This document shows, piece by piece, positions 9,199 through 18,664 of a stretch of 64,000 nt of DNA. Position 1 is the first letter of the stretch. The number at the start of each line of letters is the position of its first letter. The notes under the pieces were generated by a model. That model saw nothing but the letters and a program-made list of their open reading frames with translations, made no database searches and was not told the DNA's origin. This DNA is from Bryopsis sp. KO-2023 (Eukaryota; Chlorophyta; Ulvophyceae; Bryopsidales; Bryopsidaceae): assembly GCA_030272585.1 (NCBI GenBank), contig BSYQ01000002.1, forward strand, positions 372,001-436,000, in the 5' to 3' direction. The position numbers were made by a program, and so were the translations under genes.

Positions 9199-9991
9199 AT
9201 GGCACGATTCGCGACTACTGCTTTGATCTTCGCTGCTCTGGTGGGTTTTCATATCTCAGTGTCAAAATTAGCATGCCCAACCTTGCCATGTGCTGAAACA
9301 GGGAGTTCCAACCAAAGTTATTACAACACATGCCAGGCCAGAGTCTATAGCCGGTGTTTTTGGGTGTTTATCCCTTAGCCAGCAAGATTTGTTTTCGCTT
9401 CAATCAGCGAGTTTGCTTGTTTCCTTGCAGATTGCGGTTGTTTTCGCAAACGCACATGACGGCCCTTTCCCAGACGCCATTTCTGTGTGCGGCAAAGGAG
9501 TGTGTAAGGACGTCGGGGTGTTCAAAGATGCAAACGGAATGGCGACGGGTATTGGACTCGTGCCGGCAGACGCTGAGCTTGGCAAGCCTGGCGACTACCC
9601 CATCGTGTTTTCGCTGTGTGGACTCTCGACCTGCGTTACTGTGCCCGTCATCAAAGAGGTCCCCGTGACTTCCACTTGCCCTGACTCCATCGGGCTCTGC
9701 GGCGACGGCGTCTGCAAGGTGCGTTCTCCTGTCGTTTTTTTCCCTGATTCCATCCCTTTGTTTCGTAGATTCAAGGACGTATGGTAAGCAGCTTCCTGCT
9801 GGCGTTTGCTCTGCTCGCAGGTCATTCGCGTTCACAAGGATGGGAATGGAGCGGCAGTCTCCGTGGGGCCTGTCAGCCCCAAGGGAGCTCTCGGCACGCC
9901 TGGTGCCTACCCGTCGAGCGTCGGGGTCTGCTGCGACGGGGTGTGCAAAGACCTCCCCGTCTGGGCCCACGGAGGTCGCAAACTGCTCTAA
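9199..9991 (+). CDS. Secreted CX4C-repeat protein, copy A2
   Basis: Exons 9199-9240, 9431-9718 and 9821-9991 give 166 aa. It is the mirror image of copy A1, with the same signal peptide, four C-x4-C motifs (CGKGVC, CGLSTC, CGDGVC, CCDGVC) and the C-terminus WAHGGRKLL. It differs from A1 at scattered sites, for example AVVFA for AVIFA and KEVPV for KEAPV, and in the last exon SPKGALGTPGAYP for DAKGRLGTPGSYP. Most differences are in exon 3, so the two copies are no longer being fully homogenised there. Intron 1 carries an antisense introner. The 3' side beyond the stop continues the inverted repeat. Function unknown. Confidence 0.84.
9308..9354 (-). repeat. Introner in intron 1 of CX4C copy A2
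   Basis: CCAACCAAAGTTATTACAAC, then ACATGCCAGGCCAGAGTC; antisense to the host gene, and ending CTATAGCCGG instead of CATCGGGG. Confidence 0.82.
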
Positions 9992-10250
9992 GCAGTCGAC
10001 GTGACGAATCAACATAATCGTGGCCAGTCTCGACGTGAAACCTTTTCGTCTCGTTATTATCGTCATCATCATTATCCTTTTTTGTAAACGAGTGTTTTTT
10101 GAGCAAGCTCTAGTTTTAAGTTTTTTGTGATCTGGATGGTTGGTTATTTGGGGGGTTCGGTGGACCTTTGGGTTTCTGCTTGATTTTTCAGGAGGAATTG
10201 TCTTTCCCTGTGGAAGTTGGGTCGCCAACATTCTTATTATTAGGGACTGT

Positions 10251-10293
10251 GGCCCTGGCCTGGCATGTGTGATATAATATTTTTGGTTGGTTA
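10251..10293 (+). repeat. Introner-like element
   Basis: GGCCCTGGCCTGGCATGTGT, then GATATAATATTTTTGGTTGG; palindrome partner of 7384-7422. Confidence 0.75.
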
Positions 10294-10641
10294 GGTAATG
10301 TGGGTTAGCGCATTTTTGGGGGAACTGTATATATTGGTCCACAATGGATCAGCACTTGCGTTTTTCGTTGAAAAAAAACAAGCTTTCCTCGCCAGTGGTG
10401 GAGTGGGGGGTTGTATGGCATGTAAGCATTGTATGTAAAATCAGGACTATTCGACCGAATTTTTGTTGTGTGGGGATGATCGGTGAGGGGCCAGCTAAGA
10501 AAAGCCTTGATATCTGAGGGTGTTAATGCTTGTTTTCGAGTTTTTTTCAGTACCCCTTTCAATTTCGCGCGCCATTCTGGCTCCACGATATCTGTGGAGG
10601 TCGTGTTTACCCCCCTGGCTGAGGGTTTTTCCACTTTGTGT

Positions 10642-10700
10642 TTCCCCCCGATGCTATAGGCTCTGGCCTGGCATGTCTTGTAATATTTTTGGTTGGTTAG
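10642..10700 (+). repeat. Introner-like element
   Basis: A full-length copy, CCCCCCGATGCTATAGGCTC through TTTTTGGTTGGTTAG; palindrome partner of 7084-7139. It is one of the most typical copies in the window. Confidence 0.88.
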
Positions 10701-11232
10701 TAAGGTCAACAAGTTTCGACCCAAACTTTTGTGTGGAAAGTATGTTTTCTCAGTATGTTTACTCAGTATGTTTTCTATTTTATCGATTTGTCATGCTGCT
10801 AGCCCCCCAGCAGGCAGGTCAGTTTTTAATAAACCTGGAACCCTATTTCAAAAGAAGAAAATATACTATATCCCCATTTTTCAACCTTTAGTGAAGAGGG
10901 GGGGGGGGCTTCTGCTTGTGCAATCATTGACTGAACGATTCTAGCCAAACAGGAATGACCTGTTGATAAAAAACCCTTAAATAAAAATAATGATTAAAAA
11001 CAAACAGTTATTACATAATGATTGCACTGTTGGCTGAGCAAAATCAGCTTAGAAAAATCGCCACCCGACCTCAGCGTGGCACCTGTGCTAAGCCAGGAAT
11101 GAAATCGACACGTCAAGGCAGCCGCCATTTCAGCACGACACAGAATTGGGCCATAAAAGAGGTCCTAGCTCGTTGATTTATGAACCAACTCTCTTGCAAA
11201 AGCCTGAAATTCTCAAACAGTGGGTCTGGACT

Positions 11233-13686
11233 ATGGGAGGATTCGCAACGGCTGCGTTTGCAACGCTTTCGGGGTGTCCGTCAGGGATACGTGGAGCCTC
11301 GGGCAATGATCGCCGCGGTTTACAGCCGCCATTGGTGCTGGGGTCGAGTGTTGAGACGCTTGGCGTGAAACGAGGGTGGCGGCGCCAGGGAAAGAACGAT
11401 AAGTGAGTGTAGAGCGTTGGGTTATTCTCAACGCCCCGTTTCCCCCGATCATGCTATAAGCTCTGGCCTGGCATGTCTTGTGATATATTTGGTTTTGGCC
11501 CTGCTGAGGTGGTGGATTCGAGCCACCCCCCCATGCTATAAGCTCTGGCCTGGCATGTCTTTTGATATATTTGGTTTTGGCCCTGCTGAGGTTTTGGATT
11601 CGAGCAGCCACCCCCTGATGCTAGAGGCTTTGGCCTGGCATGTCTTGTGGTGATTTTTGGTTTTGGCCCTGCTGAGGTGGTGGATTCGAGCCGCCACCCC
11701 GGTGATTCCTCGGGGCGTTCTAGCGTAATGTTTCAGAATGGGGGTAATATTTTGTCGCTCGAAATCTGCGGGTTTTGACGGTTTGTCATGACGGCGTTTC
11801 GCCAGGGGTGTTTTTGGGTAGCGAATGGTGTTGTTGCGTAAATGCCATGGACTCGACTTGAGAATGGGGGTTCGCTAGGGTGCGTTGTGGCGGCGGGGAC
11901 CGGAGACGGTACTTGGCCGTACTTGGCTGGATAATTTCCTCGATAGAAAGTCGTTTCTGCTGGGAATTCATGTGAATCGTCGTTTCTGCTGGGAGTTCAT
12001 GTGAATCCAGATGGCGGCTGCTCTGTCGCATTGACCGGTTCGAACCGTACCCAAGACCGGCCGAGAATTCGCCTTGTGCGGTAACCGAGCACGTACCTTG
12101 ATCTGAACTTGGCGTTTTACCTGTTTTTCTGTAGGTTTGCCGTCGCCGCCGAAACTAAGAACGGGAACCCTCAGCCAGAGGGCGTGTCGAGCGTGCAGCA
12201 GCTCCTTACCAACAATAGGTGTGTGTGTGTGTGTGTGTGTGTGTAACTCCGATTAAAATATAAAGTACCCCAAGTACCCCCAGTCCTTGCATTGGGGGGG
12301 GACGGCCGAATTGTCTGTCGCCCAGTCGGGCGGGGGACTGGCGGCTGGGAGGGACCGGACCGGACCGGCCGGTCTTGGCCGGTCTGCATTCCATCGTTTC
12401 GAATTCGTGAGCTGAGTGTGTGACAGCTTCGCAGGTATTGGTCTGAAAAGATCAGCGCCGAGCGGCCAGACTATTTCAAGGAAATGGCGAAAGGGCAGCA
12501 GCCAGAGTTCTTTTGGATTGGGTGTGCCGACGCGCGGGTGTTGGTAAGCGGTTTAGGTTTGCTCCAGAGGTGTTGTTTCTCGACCGGTGTGCTGGCCAAG
12601 CTTTGATTTGACCCCAGCTTGGATATTTGTCATGGGTGACTGATGGTTCATTGGGAAAAATTAGGCCTTATCTTAGCTAGCTGATTTGGTGGAGGAAATT
12701 GCCAGGGGTTTGTATGGGCTGAGCTGAAGTGACAGCTTTGGGTGCTCAGCTTGCAGTGAATCTTGCTGGCTGTTGGTGTTTTTTTATAAATGTTTTATTT
12801 GATAAATGTTTTATTGGCTTGTTTTGGCTGTTTCTTGGCGGCGATTAATGTTTGGAGGGGGGGGATGCCACAGTTCAGTTCAGTGGGGAGTTAAGATAGA
12901 TACCTCCATGGGTGAGCTGATTTCAATTTGGTTTTTCTCCAACCCCACTAGGCAAACTTCTTCACAGGCACCGGTCCTGGTGACGTCTTTTGCCACAGAA
13001 ACGTCGGCAATATCGTCATGCACACCGACATGAATTGCATGAGCGCTCTGGAGTACTCCGTCTCTGCCCTGGGGGTGAAACACGTGGTGGTTTGCGGGCA
13101 TTACGCCTGCGGTGCCGTCAACGCAGCACTCACCCTCCCCCAGAAATCGAAAGGAATCGTCAACAGCTGGATCTCCAGCATCAGGGACGTCCGCAACGAG
13201 TACGCCAAGATTCTTCAACAGTTGGAAGAGCCTCAACGCTGGCCAAAGTGGGTTGTAAAGATACCGGTCCAACCGGTCCAAAGACCGGTTAAGACCGGTG
13301 GTACAAATCAGGGTCATTGGAAGAGTTTTACTGAATCGAATCATGTTCTGTGTATGTGCCAATCTTGTTTGCAATCCTCCAGGCTCTGTGAAGCTAACGC
13401 GGTCGAGCAGGCGTTCAACGCTTGCACAGCCCCTGCCGTACAGGCAGCTTGGGCGAAAGGCCAGGAGCTGTACATTCACGCAATGATATACGACATAGCA
13501 ACAGGGCGGCTGAGGCGGCTGGCTGGGCCCATATCCAGCATCGAACAGGCGGTTTTCATGGAGGATGACTACCATGAGCGTGGTAGCAGCGGGGAAGACA
13601 TAGCGCAAGGCCCGTCGGACTCAGGGGTCAGCCAAGAGATGCACGAAAAGATAGTCAAGGGGCTTATGGAAGGGAAAGAGAGATGA
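11233..13686 (+). CDS. Beta-carbonic anhydrase, copy A1
   Basis: Five exons (11233-11402, 12135-12218, 12435-12543, 12952-13247, 13383-13686) encode 320 aa with consistent phases. It would interconvert CO2 and bicarbonate. Zinc ligands are Cys115 (WIGCADAR), His171 and Cys174 (VCGHYACGA), and the Asp117-Arg119 dyad is present. [14 protein letters not shown] and the C-terminal [17 protein letters not shown] and [10 protein letters not shown] blocks are typical of the family. Residues 1 to about 65 are Ala/Gly/Arg-rich and precede the conserved domain, so they are probably an organelle-targeting peptide; plastid or mitochondrion cannot be decided. The start is the first in-frame ATG. The gene converges on copy A2. 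Intron 1 has three introners, and intron 2 begins in a GT microsatellite. Confidence 0.92.
11441..11666 (+). repeat. Triplicated introner in intron 1 of carbonic anhydrase A1
   Basis: Three sense-orientation copies (about 11441, 11532 and 11612) repeat with a period of about 80-90 bp. Each runs ATGCTATAAGCTCTGGCCTG, then TTTGGTTTTGG, then a GCCCTGCTGAGGTGGTGGAT spacer. Segment B has only one unit here (45301-45355), so intron 1 is 732 bp in A and 301 bp in B. Confidence 0.88.
12219..12265 (+). repeat. (GT)n at a splice donor, plus the second dispersed repeat
   Basis: The donor of carbonic anhydrase intron 2 is the first GT of a run of about 13. ACTCCGATTAAAATATAAAG follows, matching the minus strand near 3606. 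In segment B the run is longer (45647-45676) and the tail has diverged. Confidence 0.65.
13263..13299 (+). repeat. ACCGGT hairpin in intron 4 of carbonic anhydrase A1
   Basis: ACCGGTCCAACCGGTCC faces GACCGGTTAAGACCGGT, 15 bp after the donor. Related inverted ACCGGT motifs lie in introns 1 (12032-12064) and 2 (12352-12385), and in intron 4 of copy A2. Confidence 0.6.
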
Positions 13687-15693
13687 AATGTTCGACGAGC
13701 AAGGGTTGTGTTTTTATCAGTTGTGTTTTTTTTGAGGGTTGTATTGTTTACATGAGAAGATAAAAAGACCAGGGTTGTGTTTTTATCAGTTTTTTTTTTT
13801 TTTTTTTTTTGTTGATGAAAAGACCTTGGGGTTTTGGGGGGGGGTGGATTTTGACCTCCTTCAAAATTTTGATCCTATTCTTCTTGTTCGCTTTTTGAGA
13901 GGAATTATTGGTTATTTTAGTAGTCAAGGTGGGGTGGCGGTGGTGGCGGGCCGTTATTATGTTCAGTGTATTGTCTTTTTCACCTTGATGTGGACTTTTT
14001 TTCAAAACTTGATTTTCTTCTTGGGAGTGATTGGCGAAAATCCGCCAGAATCATGTTTTACAGAGAGCTTCCTCAAAATGTGCAGACCACCACTGTGTGT
14101 GTCCCACCCTAACATCCCACCCTAACACAGTTTATACCTTGTTGGTTAAGGTATTTTCTTATTTTTTTATTTTCTTTGTGTGGTCTGTTTTGAGTTATCA
14201 AAAAAGCGATAAAGAAAGTAGGAAAGTTTTCAGTGGTGATATTTATTTATGGCCAAACAGAAGTGGAGAAGTGTACATACACTTACTTGGTTTTGTTTTT
14301 TTTGGCCCAAAGTTGCTCCCCCCAAAATAAAAATTGACTGGCAAAATTTATTAGGGCTACAAAACGGCCAAAACGGTTTCTTGTCGAGTGTAAACAGATT
14401 CCAGATTCCAGCTAGATTCAAAACGATGTTTCTTTAAGAGATGATTTTTTTAATCGATCGATCGAATTGCAACCCACAGCAAAAGAGAGCCGTCACCCTT
14501 CATGATTCTGGAACAAGGAAAAAAAAACTTTTTGAATGTATTAGATGCTCTTTGGGCTGAAAGAGAACCACATCCAAGGAAAGAATCGACCATACTCTAG
14601 ACAAATAAACAAACAAACGTAGTTGCATGCGAAACAAACATAACTAGATGCCGCCTGACATTCATACCAAATCCCCATTTGGGATATGGGAACCCCAGTC
14701 GTAGGATAACGTGGTTGGTGGATTTCGTTGATTGGATAGTGGGTGGTGAGGAAAGTACCAAGATAATGTAGAAAAAAAAACAAATGTAGAGCCCCAGCAA
14801 CCTACTCAAGTGTAAACTGATTCCTGATTCCTTCGTTCTTACACTGATAATGACCCGTCGAAACGGATATTGTTCCAACAGTGACAGCCCCTTGAATCCT
14901 GTGCCAAAAACTGGAATAGCTCCAGTTTCTTGCACGACTAATATAATCAATCGAGCCTCATTTCCCAAAACAATCAGTAAACTCCTCACCTGGGGTAGGA
15001 TTACCTAAAAATAGGTAACTCTCGAAAATCCACTCGAAGAACAAAATTCACTGGTCCGACTGGGCACCATCTTCTCTACTCATGAAAAAGAAAAACAAAC
15101 GAAAGCTTTTTTTCTAAATGAATTAAATAGTTTTGAAATTTTCATCCAAAATTACCGAAATCAATGTTCATGGTAACCTTTTCTTCTCAAAAAAAAAAAA
15201 TGTTTTTCCAAAAACCTCATGATAGCCTCTTTGTTTCTTCTAAAAAAACTAAATTTATCAAAAACCTAATTATTCTCATAATCGAGATAAAGCTCATATT
15301 TGGAGTATCACCAAAACTGTTTTTTTACCACTATTTCATATTTAGCAAACAATATAATCAAGAATCCACCAAAAAAACATATTTAACAAACAATATAATC
15401 AAGAATCCACCAAAAAAACATATTTAACAAACAATATAATCAAGAATCCACCAAAAAAAACAGACCCTCCAATCAACCCAATACAATCAAAAAACGATCA
15501 AACAAGTAAATCAATAGCTTCATATATCAAACCAATCCTAAAACAAAGGATACCTATGCTGCAACCCTCTTTACCATAACCAAAAATATTATAAGACATG
15601 CCAGGGCAAAGCTTTTAGAAACCCCTCAGCCAGTTTTTTTTTTTTCACAAGGTGGGGGGGGGGGGAGATTTCGCGCGAAATTCCTGCGAAATT
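13687..15693. other. Convergent spacer between the carbonic anhydrase genes
   Basis: AT-rich, with long T, A and G runs (for example T20 near 13791). No protein-coding region supported. It matches segment B closely up to about 15300. There segment A has three copies of AACAATATAATCAAGAATCC plus ACCAAAAAAACATATTT (15330-15470), while segment B has a different triplet array (48720-48860). An introner copy sits at 15578-15615. Confidence 0.6.
15578..15615 (-). repeat. Introner-like element 3' of carbonic anhydrase A2
   Basis: CATAACCAAAAATATTATAA, then GACATGCCAGGGCAAAGC; the GCATCGGGG end is missing. It lies about 80 bp beyond the stop codon. Confidence 0.75.
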
Positions 15694-18664
15694 CTACATT
15701 GTGTCCTCGAAGCTTTTCACTTTCGTTAACCCCTTGACGATCTTTGCGTGCAACTCTTTTTTCACCCCTGAGTCCGACGGGCCTTGCGCTATGTCTTCCC
15801 CGCCGCCACCACGTTCATGGTAGTCATCCTCGGCGAAAACAGCCTGTTCGATGCTGGATATGGGCCCAGCCAGCCGCCTCAGCCGCCCTGTTGCTATGTC
15901 ATATATCATTGCGTGGACGTACAGCTCCTGGCCCTTAGCCCAAGCTGCCTGAACGACAGGGGCTGTGCAAGCGTTGAACGCCTGTTCCACCGCGTTCGCT
16001 TCACAGAGCCTGGAGGAATGGAAAAAAAAACATCACCACACAATCAATCAAAACACCAACCAAAAATATTTCACAACATGCCAGGTCAGAGCCTATAGCA
16101 TCGGGGGTATACGGGGGAAGAACCCCCCAAAACCCCAACCCATCAGAAAGACAAGTTGTGCAAGAAAATGATCTCGATAGCATCACCGGTCCAGCCGGTC
16201 CTGGGACCGGCTGGGACCGGTGAGGGTTTCTTTCTTTGGCCGCTTACTTTGGCCAGCGTTGAGGCTCATCCAACTGTTGCAGAATCTTGGCGTACTCGTT
16301 GCGGACGTCCCTGATTGGGGATATCCAGCTGTTTACAATTCCACTCGATTTTTGGGGGAGGGTGAGCGCTGCATTGACGGCGCCGCAGCCGTAATGCCCG
16401 CAGACCACAACATGTTTCACCCCCAGGGCAGTGATGGAGAACTCCAGAGCGCTCATGCAGTTCATGTCGGTGTGCATGACGATATTGCCGACGTTTCTGT
16501 GGCAAAAGACGTCACCAGGACCGGTGCCTGTGAAGAAGTTTGCCTAGTGGGGTTGGGGACAAACCAAAACACAGCGTTCAATCGACACCTTCATATCCAC
16601 CCATAATATAGTAACTTAAAAAAATATCCAGAACAAAACTCTGGTTGCATAAACCCAGAAAAAAACTCTGGTTGTATAAACCCAGAAAAAAGCTCCGGTC
16701 GTATAAACCCAACCAAAAATATTACAAGACATGTCAGGCCAGAGTTTATAGCATCGGGGGGAATCCAACAACAAAAACCAACATCGCTTACCACGACCCG
16801 TGCGTCGGCACACCCAACCCAAAAGAACTCTGGCGATTGGCCTTTCGCCATTTCTTGAAAGAAATCTGGCCTCTCGGCGCTGACCTTTTCAGACCAATAC
16901 CTGCGAAACCTTACAAACTCAACGCTGATCTTTTCAACGCTGATCTTTTCAGACCAATACCTATGAAGCGTCACAAACTCAGCGCTGATCTTTTCAGACC
17001 AATACCTATGAAACCTTACAAACTCAACGCTGATCTTTTCAACGCTGATTTTTTCAGACCAATACCTATGAAGCGTCACAAACTCAAACGCTGATCTTTT
17101 CAGACCAATACCTATGAAACCTCACAAACTCAAACGCTGATCTTTTCAGACCAATATCTATGGAGCGTCACAAACTCAACGCTGATCTTTTCAGACCAAT
17201 ACCTATGAAACCTCACAAACTCAACAACAAAAAAAACAAGAATTACATATTGCCTGAGGGGCCACTCGCCCCTGTCAAATCTCAGCACACGAAATAAGAA
17301 AGAAAGCGAAATCCATGAGCCCGCTGCAAAAGGTGCTCGTTTTGGGGGTTGCAACCAACCTCCAACCTCCAACCTCCAACCTCAAAAAAACATCCAACCG
17401 AAAATATCACAAGACATGCCAGGCCAGAGCCTATAGCTAAAATATCCAGTGGATATTCAGCATGTATCCACCACTTAGTAAAAGGTGTTATTATTATTAG
17501 TGGTTTCTAAAACAGGCCTTGAAATGAAAGGTGTTATTATTATTAGTGGTTTCTAAAACAGGCCTTGAAATGAAAGGTGTTATTATTAGAGGTTTCTAAA
17601 ACAGGCCTTGAAATGAAAGGTGTTATTATTATTAGTGGTTTCTAAAACAGGCCTTGAAATGAAAGGTGTTATTATTAGAGGTTTCTAAAACAGGCCTTGA
17701 ATCTTGTTAGAATAAACTGAACTGCCCGGTCAGCTTCCCCAGCATTTCTCGATATATATATAAATAAGATATACATTACCACACCTGTTGTTCGTGAGCA
17801 ACTGCTGGACGCTTGAAACGTTTCCTTTCTTGGTCCCGTTAGCATCCGGCTTTTGGACTCCAGGATTTCCGTCCTTGCCTCCCGCCGCCACCCTCATTCT
17901 GCAAAACATAAGCAGCGGTGAAACAACCGAAAATCTAACAAGACATGCCAGGCCAGAGCCTCGAAAATCTTACGAGACATGCCGGTCCAGAGCCTCAAAA
18001 ATCTTACAAGACATGCCGGTCCAGAGCCTCAAAAATCTTACATGACATGCCGGTCCAGAGCCTCAAAAATCTTACATGACATGCCAGGCCAGAGCTTCAA
18101 AAATGTTACATGACATGCCAAGCCAGAGCCTGAAAAATCTTGCAAGACATGCCAGGCCAGAGCCTATAGCATCCTCGGGGGAAACTGAAAGAAACCAGCC
18201 AAGGTGAACGGCACCATAACTCCCCAACCCCGCAACCCCCTCGATTATCTCATGGCCGTTACGAAAAACGTCGCTTGCTGCACAGAGCCCAGTCAAAAAC
18301 GTACCAAATCGCGAGGCAGCGGAAATTCTGCATCGTTTTTAACCCCCCCCCCCCCACACAAAACCATCGATCAATCTTGTACTAAGATCGCGCCGACAGA
18401 CTCGCTGCCGTCCACTCACTTTCTTTGTTCGGCCTTCTTACATTCGCGTTTTTCTTTGACCGACACGGGCACTTTGGGCTGCAACAGCCGCCGCCGCCAG
18501 CGCCGCCGCTGTTGCTTTGGTTTTGCACGCGGGGACTCTTTGTTGGACCCCATTGCTGCGGGTTGCTGAAAACGGCGGCGTGTGTGGTTGGAGGCTCCAG
18601 GGAGCGCCGCCACTCGAGTCCCACACCCGGGTCGACTCACCGCCAGCATTGTGAATCCTCCCAT
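15694..18664 (-). CDS. Beta-carbonic anhydrase, copy A2
   Basis: Five minus-strand exons (18664-18420, 17898-17785, 16900-16792, 16543-16248, 16009-15694) encode 359 aa in phase. Zinc ligands are Cys150 (WVGCADAR), His206 and Cys209 (VCGHYGCGA), and the dyad is Asp152/Arg154. From [10 protein letters not shown] onward it matches copy A1 closely, and intron positions are the same. Only the N-terminus differs: a longer, Arg/Lys-rich leader (residues 1 to about 90) suggests different targeting. The C-terminus ends KSFEDTM rather than MEGKER. Each of introns 1-4 holds an introner in sense orientation. Intron 2 also contains repeats of the start of exon 3. The site in intron 1 at about 18340 is empty here but holds a transposon in segment B. 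Confidence 0.92.
16054..16107 (-). repeat. Introner in intron 4 of carbonic anhydrase A2
   Basis: Sense to the gene, with TTTCACAACATGCCAGGTCA in place of the usual ATTACAAGACATGCCAGGCC, and an intact GCCTATAGCATCGGGGG end. Confidence 0.85.
16184..16221 (-). repeat. ACCGGT hairpin in intron 4 of carbonic anhydrase A2
   Basis: ACCGGTCCAGCCGGTCC and GGACCGGCTGGGACCGGT are separated by two bases, a nearly perfect hairpin next to the donor. It sits at the same place as the hairpin in copy A1, although the sequences differ. Confidence 0.7.
16708..16761 (-). repeat. Introner in intron 3 of carbonic anhydrase A2
   Basis: CCCAACCAAAAATATTACAA, then GACATGTCAGGCCAGAG and a normal GCATCGGGGG end. Beside it are three copies of AACCCAGAAAAAA-CTC-GGT type (16640-16705), a small local duplication. 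Confidence 0.85.
16901..17225 (-). repeat. Array of duplicated exon-3 starts with decoy acceptors
   Basis: Immediately upstream of exon 3, six extra copies of its beginning occur, each with the acceptor-like TTCATAG or similar, then GTATTGGTCTGAAAAGATCA. Unit spacing is about 45-60 bp. The proximal units stay in frame with exon 3, so use of an upstream acceptor would add repeats of [15 protein letters not shown]. The true site reads GCAG; the decoys read ATAG. Segment B has only three extra copies (50345-50515). Confidence 0.82.
17394..17438 (-). repeat. Introner in intron 2 of carbonic anhydrase A2
   Basis: CATCCAACCGAAAATATCAC, then AAGACATGCCAGGCCAGAGC and CTATAGCT; the CATCGGGG end has been replaced. 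Confidence 0.8.
17480..17705. repeat. Five-copy 42-45 bp tandem repeat in intron 2
   Basis: The unit reads AAAGGTGTTATTATTATTAG, then TGGTTTCTAAAACAGGCC and TTGAAATG. Some units lack one ATT. Segment B has a single diverged unit (about 50885-50945), so the array expanded or collapsed after duplication. Confidence 0.85.
17925..18180 (-). repeat. Seven-unit introner array in intron 1 of carbonic anhydrase A2
   Basis: Seven copies of a roughly 34-bp core (CTCAAAAATCTTACAAGACA, then TGCCAGGCCAGAGC) are bounded by one AACAACCGAAAATC end and one CTATAGCATCCTCGGGGG end. Units vary, for example GCCGGTCC or GCCAAGCC. Segment B has five units (51190-51386). Confidence 0.88.

Larger units (their letters stand above)
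7084..10700. repeat. Large inverted repeat with the divergent CX4C genes
   Basis: The left arm (about 7084-8838) and right arm (about 8839-10700) are near-identical reverse complements. They include the two genes, their promoters, matching introners and the ATTCGGTCGAATAGTCCTGA block. The centre, near GTTCTACCACATAGAACC (8827-8845), is almost spacerless. The right arm is slightly longer because of small indels. The segment B version (about 40670-44567) has some 300 bp of extra sequence at the centre. Confidence 0.88.
9992..11232. other. Intergenic stretch between CX4C A2 and carbonic anhydrase A1
   Basis: No coding region supported. It contains the rest of the right palindrome arm to 10700, introner copies at 10251 and 10642, and a possible TATA-like CATAAAAG at 11152-11159, about 75 bp upstream of the carbonic anhydrase start. 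Confidence 0.6.

Noticed and set aside
17925..18180. CRISPR-like array of 34-bp repeats
   Set aside because: Units are contiguous with no unique spacers, lie in a eukaryotic intron, and are clearly derived from the introner core.
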